A stretch of 64,000 nucleotides of DNA from contig LLEY01000081.1 in the NCBI GenBank assembly GCA_001414485.1, positions 1 through 64,000 on the forward strand. The letters are read 5' to 3'. Each line of letters begins with the position of its first letter. Position 1 is the first letter of the stretch. The translations under genes were made by a program, and so were the position numbers. This document shows, one piece after another, positions 1 to 13,529 of the stretch. The stretch comes from Calycina herbarum (taxonomy: Eukaryota > Ascomycota > Leotiomycetes > Helotiales > Pezizellaceae). The notes beneath the pieces are model-generated. The model saw nothing but the letters and a program-made list of their open reading frames with translations, searched no databases and was not told where the DNA came from.

Positions 1-22
1 CCCCCCCCCCCCCCCCCCCCCC
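1..22. repeat. Poly-C run at the window edge
   Basis: Twenty-two consecutive C residues open the window and are followed at once by ordinary sequence. This is not a fungal telomere repeat, which would be CCCTAA-like. It may be a true homopolymer or an assembly edge artefact; the sequence alone cannot decide. Confidence 0.9.
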
Positions 23-2543
23 GCTTCATTGCAAAAGTTACATCAGCACTCATGTTACAGAGAGGTGCATAACCTCCTTAGTATCATGTGATGTGCTTGA
101 GCACTTCACTTGAAAGGATATCTGGTAAATAAATGATAGATTCTTTCATATATCGAAAAATGGGACTTCTCAATTCTTGATGATAGCGGCGAGTAGAGCG
201 CTCACTTATACTTCTAAGATTCATCGTTCTATTTTAAAAATAAAAGAGAAGAAAAGACAAAGTTGTACTTATACCCCCGCTACTCATATAGTATTGTCGA
301 ATCGTAACATAAGTGATCTTTCCACGATTTTGTTACTTTGGAAGGGGGACATGTATCTTGAGAAATTCAAGAATCTAAATCTCTTGATGACTTGGGGAAG
401 CGAATTCAAGCGAGATTCTCTGACCAGAGTGCCAATGTGAATGAAAGTAGTACGCGAGACGAGGCGGCGTTGCCAATACTGCTCTTACCATGAGTACTTT
501 CAGGAATCCATTTGCCGCTTATGCGTCGCTTACTCGAACAACTGGCAGTGTGAGTTCTAGCAAGGGGAACTCCTGGACGATAGTGTTGTAACTGCTTTAG
601 AGACCGAAGTCAAAGCTGGAATGGGTATCGATATAGTTTCATGGTTTTTATATTCGCCTTAGTTGGGATCTTCTTTTACAAGTACAGTGAGCGAGATATA
701 AGTTTCGTTTCCCCTGATCGTAGCTCTTGGCTCATACCATACTTTTCTTTTTTTTTTTTTAGCAAACTCATTTCTCCTATTAAATACTAGAATAAAATGG
801 CAATGACTCTTCAAGCTATGAAGAAGAGCACGAAAAAAATGCAAAGAGAAAACGAAAACCACAATTCTAACATTTATAAAGACCTTTCCTAATGCAAGGT
901 AGGAAAGGGTAACATAAATACTGAGGTAAGGGGGCTAGATATTGATCTGGACACGAAATTATTGTGTGTGAAGAGCTTGTGTGCACACTGTGATCTTCAT
1001 GAACATACCGTGATATGTTCGCGGACACCATATAGGTAGATCGAAACAGAGGAAATAATTTAAACCCCTTTTTTGGTCATATCCTTTGAGGTTGTATAGC
1101 CATTTTTAAAATTGAATGAAGCGTTTCAAAATAAGCAGATATCTACTGAGTTAGCAACAGACACCGACCATCGAGATGATAGATCGGAGGGCGTGATCCT
1201 TTGCCTAGTTGTCGTGGCCAGTTAGTACTTTGTGAATGTTTTAAAGCTAAACGAATCTCGAAAAAAGAGTCATCGATTGTTGAGAACTTAGCGAGTGTTG
1301 TAAAGCTGGACGAATCTCAACGTTGGAGACGAGACGAGAATCAATGTTCGTGGAAAACTAAGCGAGTTCAATAAGCAGAGCTAAAACTTCAAGAAAAACC
1401 ACTATTCTCTTCAATAATTGGAAGAACACGTTTAATAGAAGAAATCTAAAATTCTTAAAAAGAACTTACTAAGTTTTTCCTAATAAAAAAACCCTGTAAA
1501 ACCACTCTTTGACGACTTTATACCCTTGGAAAATCCTTTAAAAATAAATGATTCCAGACTGCATAAAAACACCCGAAAGAAAACAGGAAGAACATGCTTG
1601 ACTCGCTGTGATTTTTCCATGTCGTCGCATTGGTTGATGCAAATTATACGCGTTCATCTCCTCAATCATTAACTTGCTCTTCTCGTCAGACAGTTTGGCT
1701 CTTGTCCTTTCAGCCGGAGCAGATCTAAATCTACGCTATTCCTCCCTACTCCTCTCCCCACCCCATTCACTTCACTTCTATTTTCGCTCCCTCCAAACTC
1801 TCAACACGTCTGCGAAGAAGAAACAGCCCCGGTGCGCACCCATTGCTGCTCTTGTAAGATTCCCCTTTTACTCTTTTACTGCAGAGACCATCAACTCCAC
1901 ACGGCATTCTTGTTTGCCTGCATATGAGAGTCCTAGTTATCAAGCACGTGCTGAGAGGCTAGATCGCCAGAAAGCTGCACCTAGAGCGCTTAGAGGACCA
2001 CTTTTGATTCAGTGTTATCTGCAATGTGCGAGATGGCCTTGAAAAGCTCTTCCCCCTAGCAAACTCTAGCCGCCAGGTATGGGAATTGTACAGCCAGAAC
2101 CAGGTGCAGAAGGCATCGCACTGGTTGCGGGTATGCAAGAAAGCGGAGTTGTTAAGGATGCAGTATAGGGTGTTGAATATTGATTTGAGAAATTTGTGTG
2201 TAACATCGTATCTTGTCTTTGGTTTCTCAGTGATTTCGACATCATCAGGCTGCTCAACAGCTCTGACCTCTTGGTAAGTGAATGCCATCTGTCCGCGGGA
2301 AAGTGTTGAATTGTTGTCTGAGCAGCAGAGGCGGTTGGAGTAGATGCTAGAAAGTCATTCGAAGTAAGAATTTCGTGCGATACTCTCCGGCAGTTTCCAC
2401 GGGGTGTCTAATTTAGCAACAACACCACTACTAGCACTAACTTAGTACTATAAATATTATTACTAAAACCCATAAACCTTACTCTTTCTTTCTTTCTAAT
2501 TTCTTTTTACTAGATCCACATTTTATTACTCTAGAGAAGGAAC
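23..2543. other. Intergenic DNA, no supported gene
   Basis: Moderately AT-rich sequence without a recognisable gene. The longest candidates are a 109-codon frame on the minus strand (1959-2288) and an overlapping 122-codon plus frame (1674-2042). Neither resembles a family I know and they overlap antisense, so I do not call them. Around 1232-1320 a motif ending in ACGAATCTC occurs twice about 59 bp apart. Homopyrimidine tracts and a (TTTC)n-like stretch lie near 2480-2510, just outside the transposon nest. Confidence 0.5.
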
Positions 2544-2953
2544 TACAGTGAGTTACGAGTTAAGCTTGAATTTGCTCACTTTTTTTATAAACCGAGCTTT
2601 TTGAGATTTTCCCCCTTTTTAGACACTCTTTTACCTATTAATTAACAACAATATATGATATACTATTTATAAGAACAGGAAAGAAGAGGCTTATATCTCC
2701 TCTTGTACTCTATAAACTTTATAACGTGTTTCACAAGCGAGTCGCCTACATAAGCGGGTCGCCCACTTTCCTCGTCGTATACTATATACCACCTTTAAAT
2801 CATAATAGCTTAATACTACAACGTTCAATTACCTTCTTAAGAAGCTAATATCATTTTAGCAACCTAAGAACTCGAAAACAACGTGTTATTAACCGAACGA
2901 AGCACTATAAAGATTTACTATATTCCTCGAAAGACTCTCTCCGATTAACGCGC

Positions 2954-3282
2954 TGTGACAAACCCAATCTGCTAGCCCTCTGGTAGTTATCCTTACCTGT
3001 AGCATGCACAGGTGTAGCGGATAATCAGAGAAGTAAGAGGTGGTTCAATTGAAGATCTAAAGCTACAGAAGAGAAGAGAAGGAAAGAGGAGACTTCTAGA
3101 GGTCCTATAATATAGAGATAGCCAAGGAATCGATAAGTTATAGGAATGTCGATCCGTTTGTAGAAATGGTTCCTGGCCTAGGTAGGAATGGTTCTAGGCT
3201 AGGCCAGGAATGGCAGGCTTTGCGGACGCCAGCGAGCAGCCGTACGCGAGTCACGTGCTCGGCGGTGGCCAGGTCCGTAACA
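2954..3282 (-). repeat. gypsy-1 3' LTR (left, almost unmutated)
   Basis: 329 bp, starting TGTGACAAACCC and ending GTCCGTAACA. It keeps many CpA and TpG sites and is far less RIP-affected than its partner at 15334-15662. Confidence 0.95.
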
Positions 3283-3379
3283 TTACCCCCCCCTTTGAGT
3301 AGAGCTCGCCCGCGAGCTCTGAACCTACTACCTCATAGGTAATTTATCCTCGTCCTCATGATATTCCGGCTCGTCTATA

Positions 3380-6300
3380 CCATCTTCCTAGCTCTGTAAC
3401 TATTCTGCTAAGTACCTAGGAGGCCCTGGGAGAGAAGGATTTAGAGCGTGAAACTCTTGAAGCTTATACGGGCAGCCTATAAAGTTAGAAGCTGGGTACT
3501 AGGCCGGGTCTGGCTCGCTTTGTGCCTATTAAACCCGGTATTGTAATTTTCTGTAATAGCCTCTAGAGGCTAGTACTTAGTCTACATCCCATTCGTTATG
3601 CCCGTTAACTATAATAGGCAGTCCTGGTTCCTGTAGCTGGCCTGGTAGCGGATCGTTAGGAGCTTTGCGAAGCTTGTCTATAGAGATTATAGGCTATATT
3701 TTAATTGTCGGAGGCAGGTCGACTTAGAAAGCGTTTCTAACCTTTTCTAGGACTGTATACGGACCAGCCATCTGCTGGTCGAGCTTATAGCTTAGGCGGT
3801 CTATATTCTACGTCTTTGTCGATACGTAGACCTTGTCGCCTATAGCAAAGTCTACTGGTCGCCGGTGCTTGTTTGCTTGCTTATGCTGGCGTTCCTAAGT
3901 AGCCTCGATTCCCTTACGGGCGGTTTCCTAGGCGCTGTGTATATAGGTTGTGTACGTAACTGCTTTGTCTCGTGAAAGCTGTTTACGGACGCTTATTAGC
4001 TCTTCCGGGCTCTGGCGGACCTAATCAAAGCTAGTACGTGGCACGTAACTAAGCTCGATTTGTATAGGCGGAAGAGTCGTCGAGTCCTAGGGAAGTGTAG
4101 CTTAAGCGTAGTCTATAATCGGCATTAGTTTAGACTAGTTATCCTGATAGTAGTTTATAAATAGGCGAAGGCGTTAGTTAATCTACTGGTTTATATTCTT
4201 AGTTTAACTGTCGGTTTGTGCGTGTACGGCTGTGGATAGCTTAATCTTAGTCCCTAAGATCCGGTTAAACTCTTACTAGAACTCTAAGACGAATTGCAGA
4301 CCGCGGTTAGAGATAATAGTATCTGACGGTCTATAATAGCGCTATACGCGGTCGAGGTAGATCCGCGTAGTCTTTTTTACGTCTGTAGTCTTTAGGTAAG
4401 GGATAGAGACAGATCTCTTACTTAGCCGGCAGATAAAGATAATAATTATATCTATCCTAGACTTATTAGAAGGGAATTCCTTAAAATCAACTGATATATG
4501 TTGCTATAGGCGATCTGGGATAGGCAAGGGGTTAAGGAGTCTAGGGGGGCGGTCTCGCGGCACGTAAGAGCGACGGCAGGTCTAGTAGTTATAGACGAAT
4601 CGTTGTATATCTAAACGAAGGTGCGGCTAGTAGTAGCGGTCTATAACTAGCTTTAGGGTCTTAGATTGTCTAGGGTGGGCTACCGAGACTTGATTATAAA
4701 CCTCGCTTAGTAAGCGTACTTTGAGATCGTCGTCCTTAGGTAGAATAAGCCGTTCTTAGTATAGTAGGAGGCTGTTACGGGTTGTCTAGCTAGGGCGTTC
4801 GTCCGTAGCGTACTAACGGAGAGCGTTAAGGCCTATACTCGTACGATTAGCCTATAGAATATCGTCAATTAAGTTATATAGTCTGTCGGCTACTCTAATA
4901 GGTGTAATATCTACGGAAGGGTCTAAGTCTAGGTCTATAATAATCCGTAAGTCGAGATTCTTAGGCTGTAAGAGGACTTGTATATAAGTAGATATCTTTA
5001 TTACTATTTAACTATCTGCTTCTTAGTCTCGGCGAGTAAGGGAATCCGCTTAATTCTAGCTACTAGGCTTATAAGTAAGTAGGAAGTTAAATCGAGAGAG
5101 GGTTTTAGCCTAGTAGGCTTGTCAGCTAGACAAGGCTTTAGTTGTTATAAAGTACTTAAGAGCTTTATAATCTAAAACGACCTGTATCTGGTATAAAGAC
5201 CCTTCGAGCTCAGGTCTCTAGGCTTCTAGAGAACGTATAATAGCTAGTATCTCTTTATTGTAAATTAGGTAGTTAATCTCAGCAGGTATTATTATCTTAG
5301 AGAAGTAAGCTATAGGGTGCTACTCTTAACTCGGCTATAACTGAAGAAGTATACTACTAAGAACGCTATTAGAGGAATCGGTCTTAACTATAGACTCGTA
5401 TTATAGATTAAAGTATATAAGAAGAGGTATATTAATAAGCCGGGCCTTCAGCTTAGAGAAGGCGTTCTAATAAGCAGGTGTCTACTAAAACGGCTGGTCT
5501 TTACGAGTTAGAGCTGTTAATAGGCGTACGACTCGTCTATAGTTAAGAATAAACTTCCGGTAGAAGTTATAAAAGCTAAGAAAGGACTGAATACTACGGA
5601 CTATAATAGGGCGTTCCTAGTTATAGATCGTTTCTGTCTTTTCTAGGTCTACTTTAATCTCGTTAGTACTTACGTAGAAGCCTAGGTACTTCGTATAAGT
5701 AATGTTAAACTTAGATTTCTTAATATTAGCTTATAAGCTAGCTTTATAAAGCTATAAAAGGACCTTATAGACGTGTTCCTAATAGTCTAGCTCGTTCTCG
5801 GAGTAAATAAGAATATTATTAAGATAGGTAGTATAAAAGTCGTCTAAATAGTTAAAGAGTATATTGTTTATAAACTGTTGATATATTACAGGTCTGTTAG
5901 TTAGTTCGAAAAGTATAACTTTGTACTTATAGGCTCTATAACAGGTCTAGAACGTTGTTAGTTCCTTAGACTTAGGGTTAATCCGAATCCGGTAAAAAGC
6001 TTATTATATGTCTAGCTTTATAAAGATATAAGCCTTACCTAGACGAGTAAGAGTTTCGTCGATTAATAGAAGAGGATACTAGTCCTTATAGGTTAGGTTA
6101 TTCAGCTTATAGTAATTAATATAGAACTGTAAAGAGCTGTTAGACTTCTTAATAAAGAGAATCGGGGCTGTAAAGGGAGCTTGGCTAGTCTTAATAAAAC
6201 CTTTATAAAGGTTCTTAATAAGGTATTGTTTTATAGCCTAGAGCTCGTCCGTTAACTAGTGGCGGAGGGGGCTATAAGACAAGTCGTCTACGTTCCCGTC

Positions 6301-7208
6301 TATAAGTTCGATCTTATAGTCGTATAGGCGATAAGAGAGAAGAGTATTAGACGCAGCTTTAGAGAAAACGTCTACGAGATCCTAGTAGGCTCTGGGGAGG
6401 CTTTCTTAAACCTATAAGTTGTCTTTTTAATCTATAAGCTTTTTTTCTATTAAGTAATCGATCTTATAAAGAGAGGTACTAAAGGCTATAGCTTTAGTAT
6501 CTTATAGGTTACAGCGGTATATAGTAGTACTGATAATAGCGATGTCTACCGGTGGCAGGTCGAGGCGTATACGTTTTAGGCGTGCTATAAAGGCTTTATA
6601 GATATCTAAACTTATAAGAGCGCGGTTTATATTTCGTAAGTTGTTTTAGCGGTCCTAGTACTTACTGTGACGTACGGCTAGGGGTGTAGTAGGCGGGCGC
6701 GCTAGGATCCGAGGGACTGGCAGCTTATCGATAAGGCTTATAGACAGTTGCAGGTCTTCCTAGTATTTGTATATAACCTGTTCTTCTAGGGCCTGATCGT
6801 AGCGATCCGCGTTAGCTTAGTAATCTAGGTTTAAGAGCCGAGTCTATAGGATCCTAGGATCTAGGAGGCGTAGCTGGACAAGGTTAGGAGAAGGAGAGAG
6901 ATCTATAGGCTATATAAGTCGTCGCTAGCAGGGGTTGAGTTATACGTTAAGCTGGTTAAACTATATACGCCTAAGAATAAGGTCCTAATAGCTAGTATTA
7001 AGGAGGACTATAGAGACGTTGTACTATTTACAGCTGTCTATATATAAGTAAAGAATAATATAGTAGTCTACGGACTGTCGACTCTGTCCGTCGAAGCCGC
7101 GAACTATAATAGGAGTAGGAAGAGTATGAATAGTTAAAGAGAAGAAGCGAGCTAGCCCCTAAGCGAACTTTATACTAATAAGTATAAAGCCGTTTACTCT
7201 AGTATTAG
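3380..7208 (-). pseudogene. gypsy-1 pol: protease?, RT, RNase H, integrase, chromodomain (RIP-broken)
   Basis: Reading the minus strand from about 7.2 kb downward, an RT core is visible near 5815-6010: KLDI, then FELTNRPVIYQQFINN, then a YLDD-family block ending in NNILIYSE where the active-site Asp pair is now Asn-Asn. Near 3700-3860 lies the integrase C-terminal zone (VDFAIGDKVYVST, LDQQMAGPYTVLEKVRNAF). At about 3410-3600 comes a chromodomain-like tail (EWDVD, YRKLQYRV, DPAXYPASNF). Stops are frequent and of RIP type. The element order RT-RNase H-integrase-chromodomain is that of fungal chromoviruses. Non-functional. Confidence 0.85.
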
Positions 7209-7672
7209 TATAACGAAACTCAAACGAACTAAACAAAGATAACTAAGTCTTGAAGGTTGGTATATAGTAAGAAGTATAAATACGCTGGGTTGTTTACTTA
7301 GAAGTAAACTTGTTACTTATATTAAAGGTGTTAAATAAGATGATAAGATTAATAACTAAAGTTGAGTACGAAGCTCCTATCTAATAGCAGACGTGCTAGT
7401 CTTATATAGAACCTTCGTTTCCTAAGTACGTCGCTTACATCGCTTACGTCGCTCGCGTCGCTTATAATTAAGGCGATTAGAGCGATGTAGGCGATTACGT
7501 TATATAACCCTATATGACTTCTAATATTACTATAATAGTAAGATCCTGAAATTCCTAATGTCCTTCTATATTACTGATTTCCTCCTATATTACTTTCCTT
7601 TCCTAGATATTATACCTTATCCTATTAGAACGCCGTCTAGACTACTTACTATGTATACTATGATTCGTAATA
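7209..7672 (-). repeat. gypsy-2 3' LTR (left, RIP-mutated)
   Basis: 464 bp. Compared with 13530-13993 it has lost most CpG and CpA sites, for example TCGCTTACATCGCTTACG against TCGCTCACATCGCTCGCG. Confidence 0.95.
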
Positions 7673-7699
7673 CTATCCCCTTCTTAGACTAGCGTGTCC

Positions 7700-10600
7700 C
7701 TACGCTTAAGTATAGCCTAAGAAATATTATTAAGAGGCTAGCGGCCTCCCTGGTTCCTATTATGTTGTTAATACCTCTCTCGAAAGATAAGCTTAAATAA
7801 TATAGGACCCTTAACGCTCTTCGAATCGAACGTTTAAGACGCGAAATAATTCCTTATACTCGTTGTATAAATGTGAAAACCAGTCGTTGATGTATTAGCG
7901 TTCCTAGTAGTTCTAAGTATTCTGAGTATACTAGGAAGAGTAAATCTTATAATGTCGAGTTGTAAAATTAAATGCCCTTAATTTTTAAGTAGGAATCTAT
8001 TGATGCTTAGAAGCGGAGGTTATAGTAGGAGGAAGAGACAGCTTATAAGATTTAGGAAGAAGCTATATAGAAGATCCTTTGCCTACGAAAGCAATAACGC
8101 TTCCTTGTGGAGCAGGAGTAAGAGATGCTCTATCGTAGTCTTACTAACCTATAAGAACTTGATAAAGCTGATGAAAAAGAAAGAGCAGAGAAAGAGAAAG
8201 AAGAGAGGGAATTAGAGGTTGCCTGTCTAGCGGCCCCCTCTTCTTCTAGCGACCCCGCTTTTGTTACTAAGCTAGCCCTTGATTCGGCTTTCTTCGAGGC
8301 TTTCTCTTCTAACTATAAGATGTAGGTAACCCTAGGTTTTAGTAGTAGAACTTCCGAAGTTCCTCTAAGCAATAGTTAAGATTGCCTTTTAGCTTCTAAG
8401 TGTTTTCTAAGTATAGGTAATCTAACTATTTAATTAAGTACTTAATCTTACCTCTAATAATCTTATAGTTAAGAATTCCTTTGACTTTATATTCGGTGTT
8501 TAGATTAACTGGTTAAATTTCTATAAATAGGGCTAGTGGTACTCCTAGTAGTGCTAGTTCGAGTAGGGATATATAGAATACTAGGTGGATGTTTATTATC
8601 CTTAGTAGTGCTAATTTATAATTTAAAGGTTCCCTAACTCGTTTAATTTTAAATAGTCCTAGTTTTTTATAATCTAGTTTATTACTTAGTCTTTTTATAT
8701 TAATATTTTTTTATACTAAGTAGACTTTATCCCCCTCTTTTAGCGTTAGCTCCTAACTACGTCGTTTGTTATAGTAGTACGTATTTCTTTCTGCTATAAA
8801 TTATAGGTCCTTTATAAGTTCCTTATATAGACTCTTGATTTTTAAGACCTGAATACGAGCAAGTTGATTATTAATAGTTATAGATAGTAGTTCTTAATAC
8901 GCTGATAATTTATACCTAAAATTGGCGTAGAATAGCGTAATAAGTATTATTTCTGTTACTAAACTGTTATAGGTAAACTATGCTAAAGGTAGTAGTTCTA
9001 CTTAGTTATCTTATTAGTAGTTTATATAATAACGAAGGTATATTTTAACTACTTAATTTATCTGTTCGTTTCCTTCATTTGTTTAAGAGTAGAAGGCTAT
9101 AGAAAGCTTTCTTTTTACACCTAATCGTTTTATAAGAGCGATCTAAAATTTTAAGGTAAAGAGCTTGTCTCTATCTAAGAGTATTTCTTTAGGTAGTCTA
9201 TGTCTTAAAACTACTTCTCTAAGGAATACGAATGCTAATTCCTTAGCTATACTTAACTCTATATATACTATAAGAATTATATACTTTGTAAGTCGTTCTA
9301 TAATAACTAGGATTATATTATATTTAACTCTTATTATTAGATCTTTAGATTTTAGTAATTTAATAATAAAATCTATAGATATTAATTTCTAAGGTACTTA
9401 TAGTATTAGAGTAGTGTTTATTTGTTTATATAGAGTATAGCGGGAAGCCTTGTTCTAGGTATAGGTATTATATTCCGCTATTATCTTCTTAACTATTATA
9501 GATAACTAATTAATATAGTAGTATTATCTTATCCTCTAGAGGGTTCTTTGAATTCCTTAGTAACTGTAAGCGGGCGTAGTATAGTATTCTTATATAAATT
9601 CTTTTACATATAAACTAGGAACTTATAGTTTCCCTTTTACATACTAGTTATAACCTTTATATATATTTTAAATTTTATCTATCTATATATTGTTTATTAC
9701 TACTATCTCGTATATAGTAGGTACTAAGTCTCTATTTTTAAGAGTTTTTAAGATTATAATCTTTTTATACTCTTTATTTCTCTTATATCTAGGTTTCTAG
9801 CTAAGAGTATTAGCTTAAGTATTCGACGTTCCTTTTATATATTAAATAATAATATTAAATCCTTCTAATATCTCTGACTATCTAGCTAATTGTCTTGTTA
9901 TAAGTTCCTTAGTTATTATAAACGTTCTAAGGTTCTTATAGTTAGATAAAACTATAACTAGGTGTTTTACTAGCTATAAATAAATCCTCTAGTATTCTAA
10001 AGCTAATACTATAATAAGTAATTCTTTATTAAAAATACTATAGTTTTATTATACTAGGTTAAATGTCTTAGAATAATATATAATAGGTATAAGTTTTCCT
10101 TTATTATTTAGCTGTAGGTAAACTACTCTTACTACTATGTCTAAGGCGTCTGTTTCGATCGTACTAGGCTTTTCTATATTAAAATCGTATAGAATAGGTT
10201 CTTCTATAAACTTTGCTTTGATTTTCTAAAAAGCATCCTCTACCTATTTATTCTATATAAACTTAATAGCTTTCTTAACTAGTCTTAACATTAGTTTAGT
10301 AATCTTTACATAGTCTTAAATAAATAGATAGCAAAAGTTTATAAATCTAAAGAAGGACTATACGTCTTTTATATTTTCTAGTAACTTCTAGTTTAAGACG
10401 TCCTAGATCTTTGCTAGATCTATCTCCATTTTCTCTAAGCTAAATACCTATCCTAGGAAAAGGGTCTAAGTTACTTCGAACTCGTATTTTAAGAGTTTCA
10501 ACTAAGAGTTAACTTTTATAAGTTATTATAAAACTTCTTTAATATATCTCTTATATTCCTCTTCTTTTTCTAAGAAGATTAGGATATTATCTAAGTAATA

Positions 10601-12560
10601 AATTACTATTACTCTTAGAAGATCTCTTAAAATATTATTATTTTATCTCTAATATATAGCTAGTATGTTATAAAGTCTAAAAGACATAACTATATATTTA
10701 TAAAGGCCTAATAGTAAGGTAAATACTATCTTCTATTTATCCTCGACTTTTATTTATATAAGTCTATAAGTGTTTTATTAATCTAATTTCATAAATCATA
10801 CTACCTTACCTAACTTATTCTATAAGTATTAGCTAGGTAGTAGTAGATAAGCGTTCTTAACTATAGTATGATTTACTTCTTAGTAATTAATATATACTCT
10901 TCTGTCTAGATCGTCTTTCTTTTTAATAATAAGTATATTTAAGGTAATTAGTAACTTAGATTTTCTAATATATCCCTTCTTAATACCTTCTTTTATATAA
11001 CTTTCTATTCTCTATAGGCTTTTCTAGTTATATAACTAAAGTCTCTACTTTAAGAGGTAATAACCCTCTTTTAGTTTAATCTTATAATCTTATAAGCGAT
11101 GTTCTAGCAAAGCTTACAAGTCTTCTAAGTTCTTGAACAAAGCTTTAAATTCTCTGTACTATATAGGTATTTCGTTATTAGCTGTTCTGCTAACCTGTAG
11201 AAGACCCTAGGCTAGGTGTCCTAGCGTCTTAGAAGAGGTGGCGCTAACCTTGTTCTAGCTTTATAGTTATAATTACAAACCTATGTAATTATATTAACTA
11301 AAGGTTATTATTCAAGCCTTTTAATTAATATCTAGATTATGTTCTCTAATCTATAGTATACCTAGTATTACTTCCTTATTTCCTATTTTAATAATATTAA
11401 ACTATATATCTAAGCAGTGTTCTTCAATAGTAATATTTATTAGAATAGTTTACTAATCGATAATTCTATCCTAGTATATAACGTCTATTCTATTAACTAC
11501 TCTTAGGCGGTATAGCTTTATACCTTTGATTAGGACGTTTAGCTTCTTCTAAGCTACTAGGGAAAGAAAATTACCTATTACTTCTAAATTAATCAAGACT
11601 CGGAGTTCCTTTCCTCTTATCTTTACTATTACTATAAGTTGATTTTCTCTAGAGGTAGCGTTTAATTCTCTAATTATCGGTTAGTAAAGCTCTCTCTATA
11701 CTAACTCCGTTTCTTAGTCTATGTTATATTCGTTTATCTCTTAGAAGATTATACTAAATAACTTCCTACTTTATAATTCTCGAAATATTACTCCGACTTT
11801 TCCAACTAAAGCGACTATAGTATACTAGCCTCCTATTTCTAGTGTAGCTTCTCTATTATTAGGTAGTGTACCTAAAAAACTAGGTTTAGAGCGTCCTATA
11901 AAATCATTAGGACCCTGCTATTGCTATTTACTGGTTTCTTCCTATAGATCTATAACCATCTAAATATCTCCTATCTTAAGCGTACTAGATAGCTTACTAG
12001 ATTCTGCTTATTCTAGTCTAGGTTCTTTAAATTCGATGGTTTCCCTTCTAGTAATAAGGCTTACTAAAGTTACTCTATCCTATTTATTCTAAACTATTTT
12101 ATAGGTAGTTAAAATAGTAAGGTTAATTCCTTAAGTAGAATATAAGCTCTAGAAATCAGGTTTCTAGTTTTCTATATATACCTATCTATTCCCTCTTTTA
12201 AAAGTTCTAATAAATGCCTATATCTCTTCTTATTTAGGCTTATATATTCCTAGATCCACTTCTAACGAGTTAGATATCGATTCTAACGACTTTAACAAAC
12301 TTATTAATAGTAGTAATTTATATTCTACCTAAAAGGGTAATTTATAATCTATTTCTAACTATATATTATAATATTCTTCGAGCAATAGATCCCCTTCTTT
12401 ATTAGTATCCTATACCTTACTAACTTATAACTTAATTCCTTTATTTAGCTATAAGTATATAACGTCTACTATTATATCTATAGCGTCTGTTTTAATTTAC
12501 GTGCTATAACCTCTAGCCTCGAGTTCTTCGTCTGTAAGTTCGATTTTTTCTAGCAAAGCT
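7700..12560 (-). pseudogene. gypsy-2 pol (RIP-broken)
   Basis: On the minus strand a reverse transcriptase core is readable near 10560-10620 as VIVIYYLDNILIFL, preceded by the palm strand region ending at about 10800 (GSMIYEIRLIKHL). RNase H and integrase would lie below, but stops and heavy AT drift make those domains hard to delimit by eye. Two small plus-strand frames here (8000-8215 and 9165-9392) are chance frames in eroded sequence. Non-functional. Confidence 0.75.
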
Positions 12561-13495
12561 ACTTCTTTTTAGACAGTAGCGTTAGCTTGTTTCCCTTTAG
12601 AGTCTTTCTTCTTATTATACTTATTTACTCTATAGCTAGGAAGACTATAGTTATAATACAAGTTCTACTCGCGTTAACAATTTCACTCTTTCTAGGATAA
12701 TTCTCCCCTCTAGGAGTTTTCTTTCTTAGATTCCTTCCCTAGAACCTATAATTTCTAAATAGTATTAATTTCTATAGGATCTCTATAATCTTTTCGTCTA
12801 CTCTTTCTATATCGATAACTATAACTTCCTTTCCTCTCTAGATTTCTTTTATAGATACGGTTGTCAATCTTAATTATATTATTTATTAATTTATTTAATA
12901 TATCTAGAAAATCCTCTTATATGATTTTATCCTTTATATTATCCTTAAGTCTACGATAGAATTATTTACGTAATACTTTATTATTCTATCCTATTTATAT
13001 AGAGTACTATTAAAATTATAAGGCGTACTTAGCGGCTAACCTCTTCTATCTAAGTGTATATAAAGCTCTAACTACCTTTTTCTTTATATTAACATCCTTA
13101 AAAGCCTAGTTAATTCCCTCTCTAAATCCTTGAATATTCTTAAACAAATCCCTTATTTTTTTAAACATCTAAAGAGAGACTTTTCTATTAGCTGTTTTAT
13201 TTATCTAGTAATCCTCTAAGTACAGTTCTAACTAGTTATAAGCTGCCCCTTTAAGACGGGTAGATAACTATATAACCTAGTTAGTTTTACTTAGAAACTA
13301 GGTATAATAAAAACTTAAGTAAAGGGAAGCCTTTATTAAGAATTCAGCTAGCTTCTTAGGTAAGCTATCGAACAGCTTTAGAAGAGGAAGTTTCACTTCC
13401 TCTTAAAGAGTAGTAACTAGTATAACTAGTATAACTAGGGGGTCCGCAGCTAGCCTTAGTAGGGCGGTTCTCAGAGTAGAAGAGGTTGCCGACAT
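12560..13495 (-). pseudogene. gypsy-2 gag (retrotrans_gag family, RIP-broken)
   Basis: A start at 13495 reads MSATSSTLRTALLRLAADP, followed by a gag core with FLIKASLYLSFYYT, STRLKGAAYN-LELYLEDY and a basic stretch. Near 12630-12670 the zinc knuckle can be recognised but its cysteines and histidine are now tyrosine or serine (LYYNYSLPSYRVNKYN), exactly the TGY to TAY change expected from RIP. Family identity rests on this layout. Non-functional. Confidence 0.75.
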
Positions 13496-13529
13496 AGTAG
13501 CGATCTTACTTCTTAGTAGATACTTAAAG

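Noticed and set aside
1..22. Telomere end
   Set aside because: Pure C run without TTAGGG/CCCTAA units; more likely a homopolymer or assembly edge.
1959..2288. Minus-strand gene of 109 codons
   Set aside because: Starts plausibly (MAFTYQEVRAVEQ) but has no recognisable domain, overlaps other open frames on both strands and lacks supporting splice or family evidence.
9165..9392. Plus-strand 75-codon gene
   Set aside because: Ile/Leu/Ser-rich chance frame on the antisense strand of RIP-eroded gypsy-2 pol.
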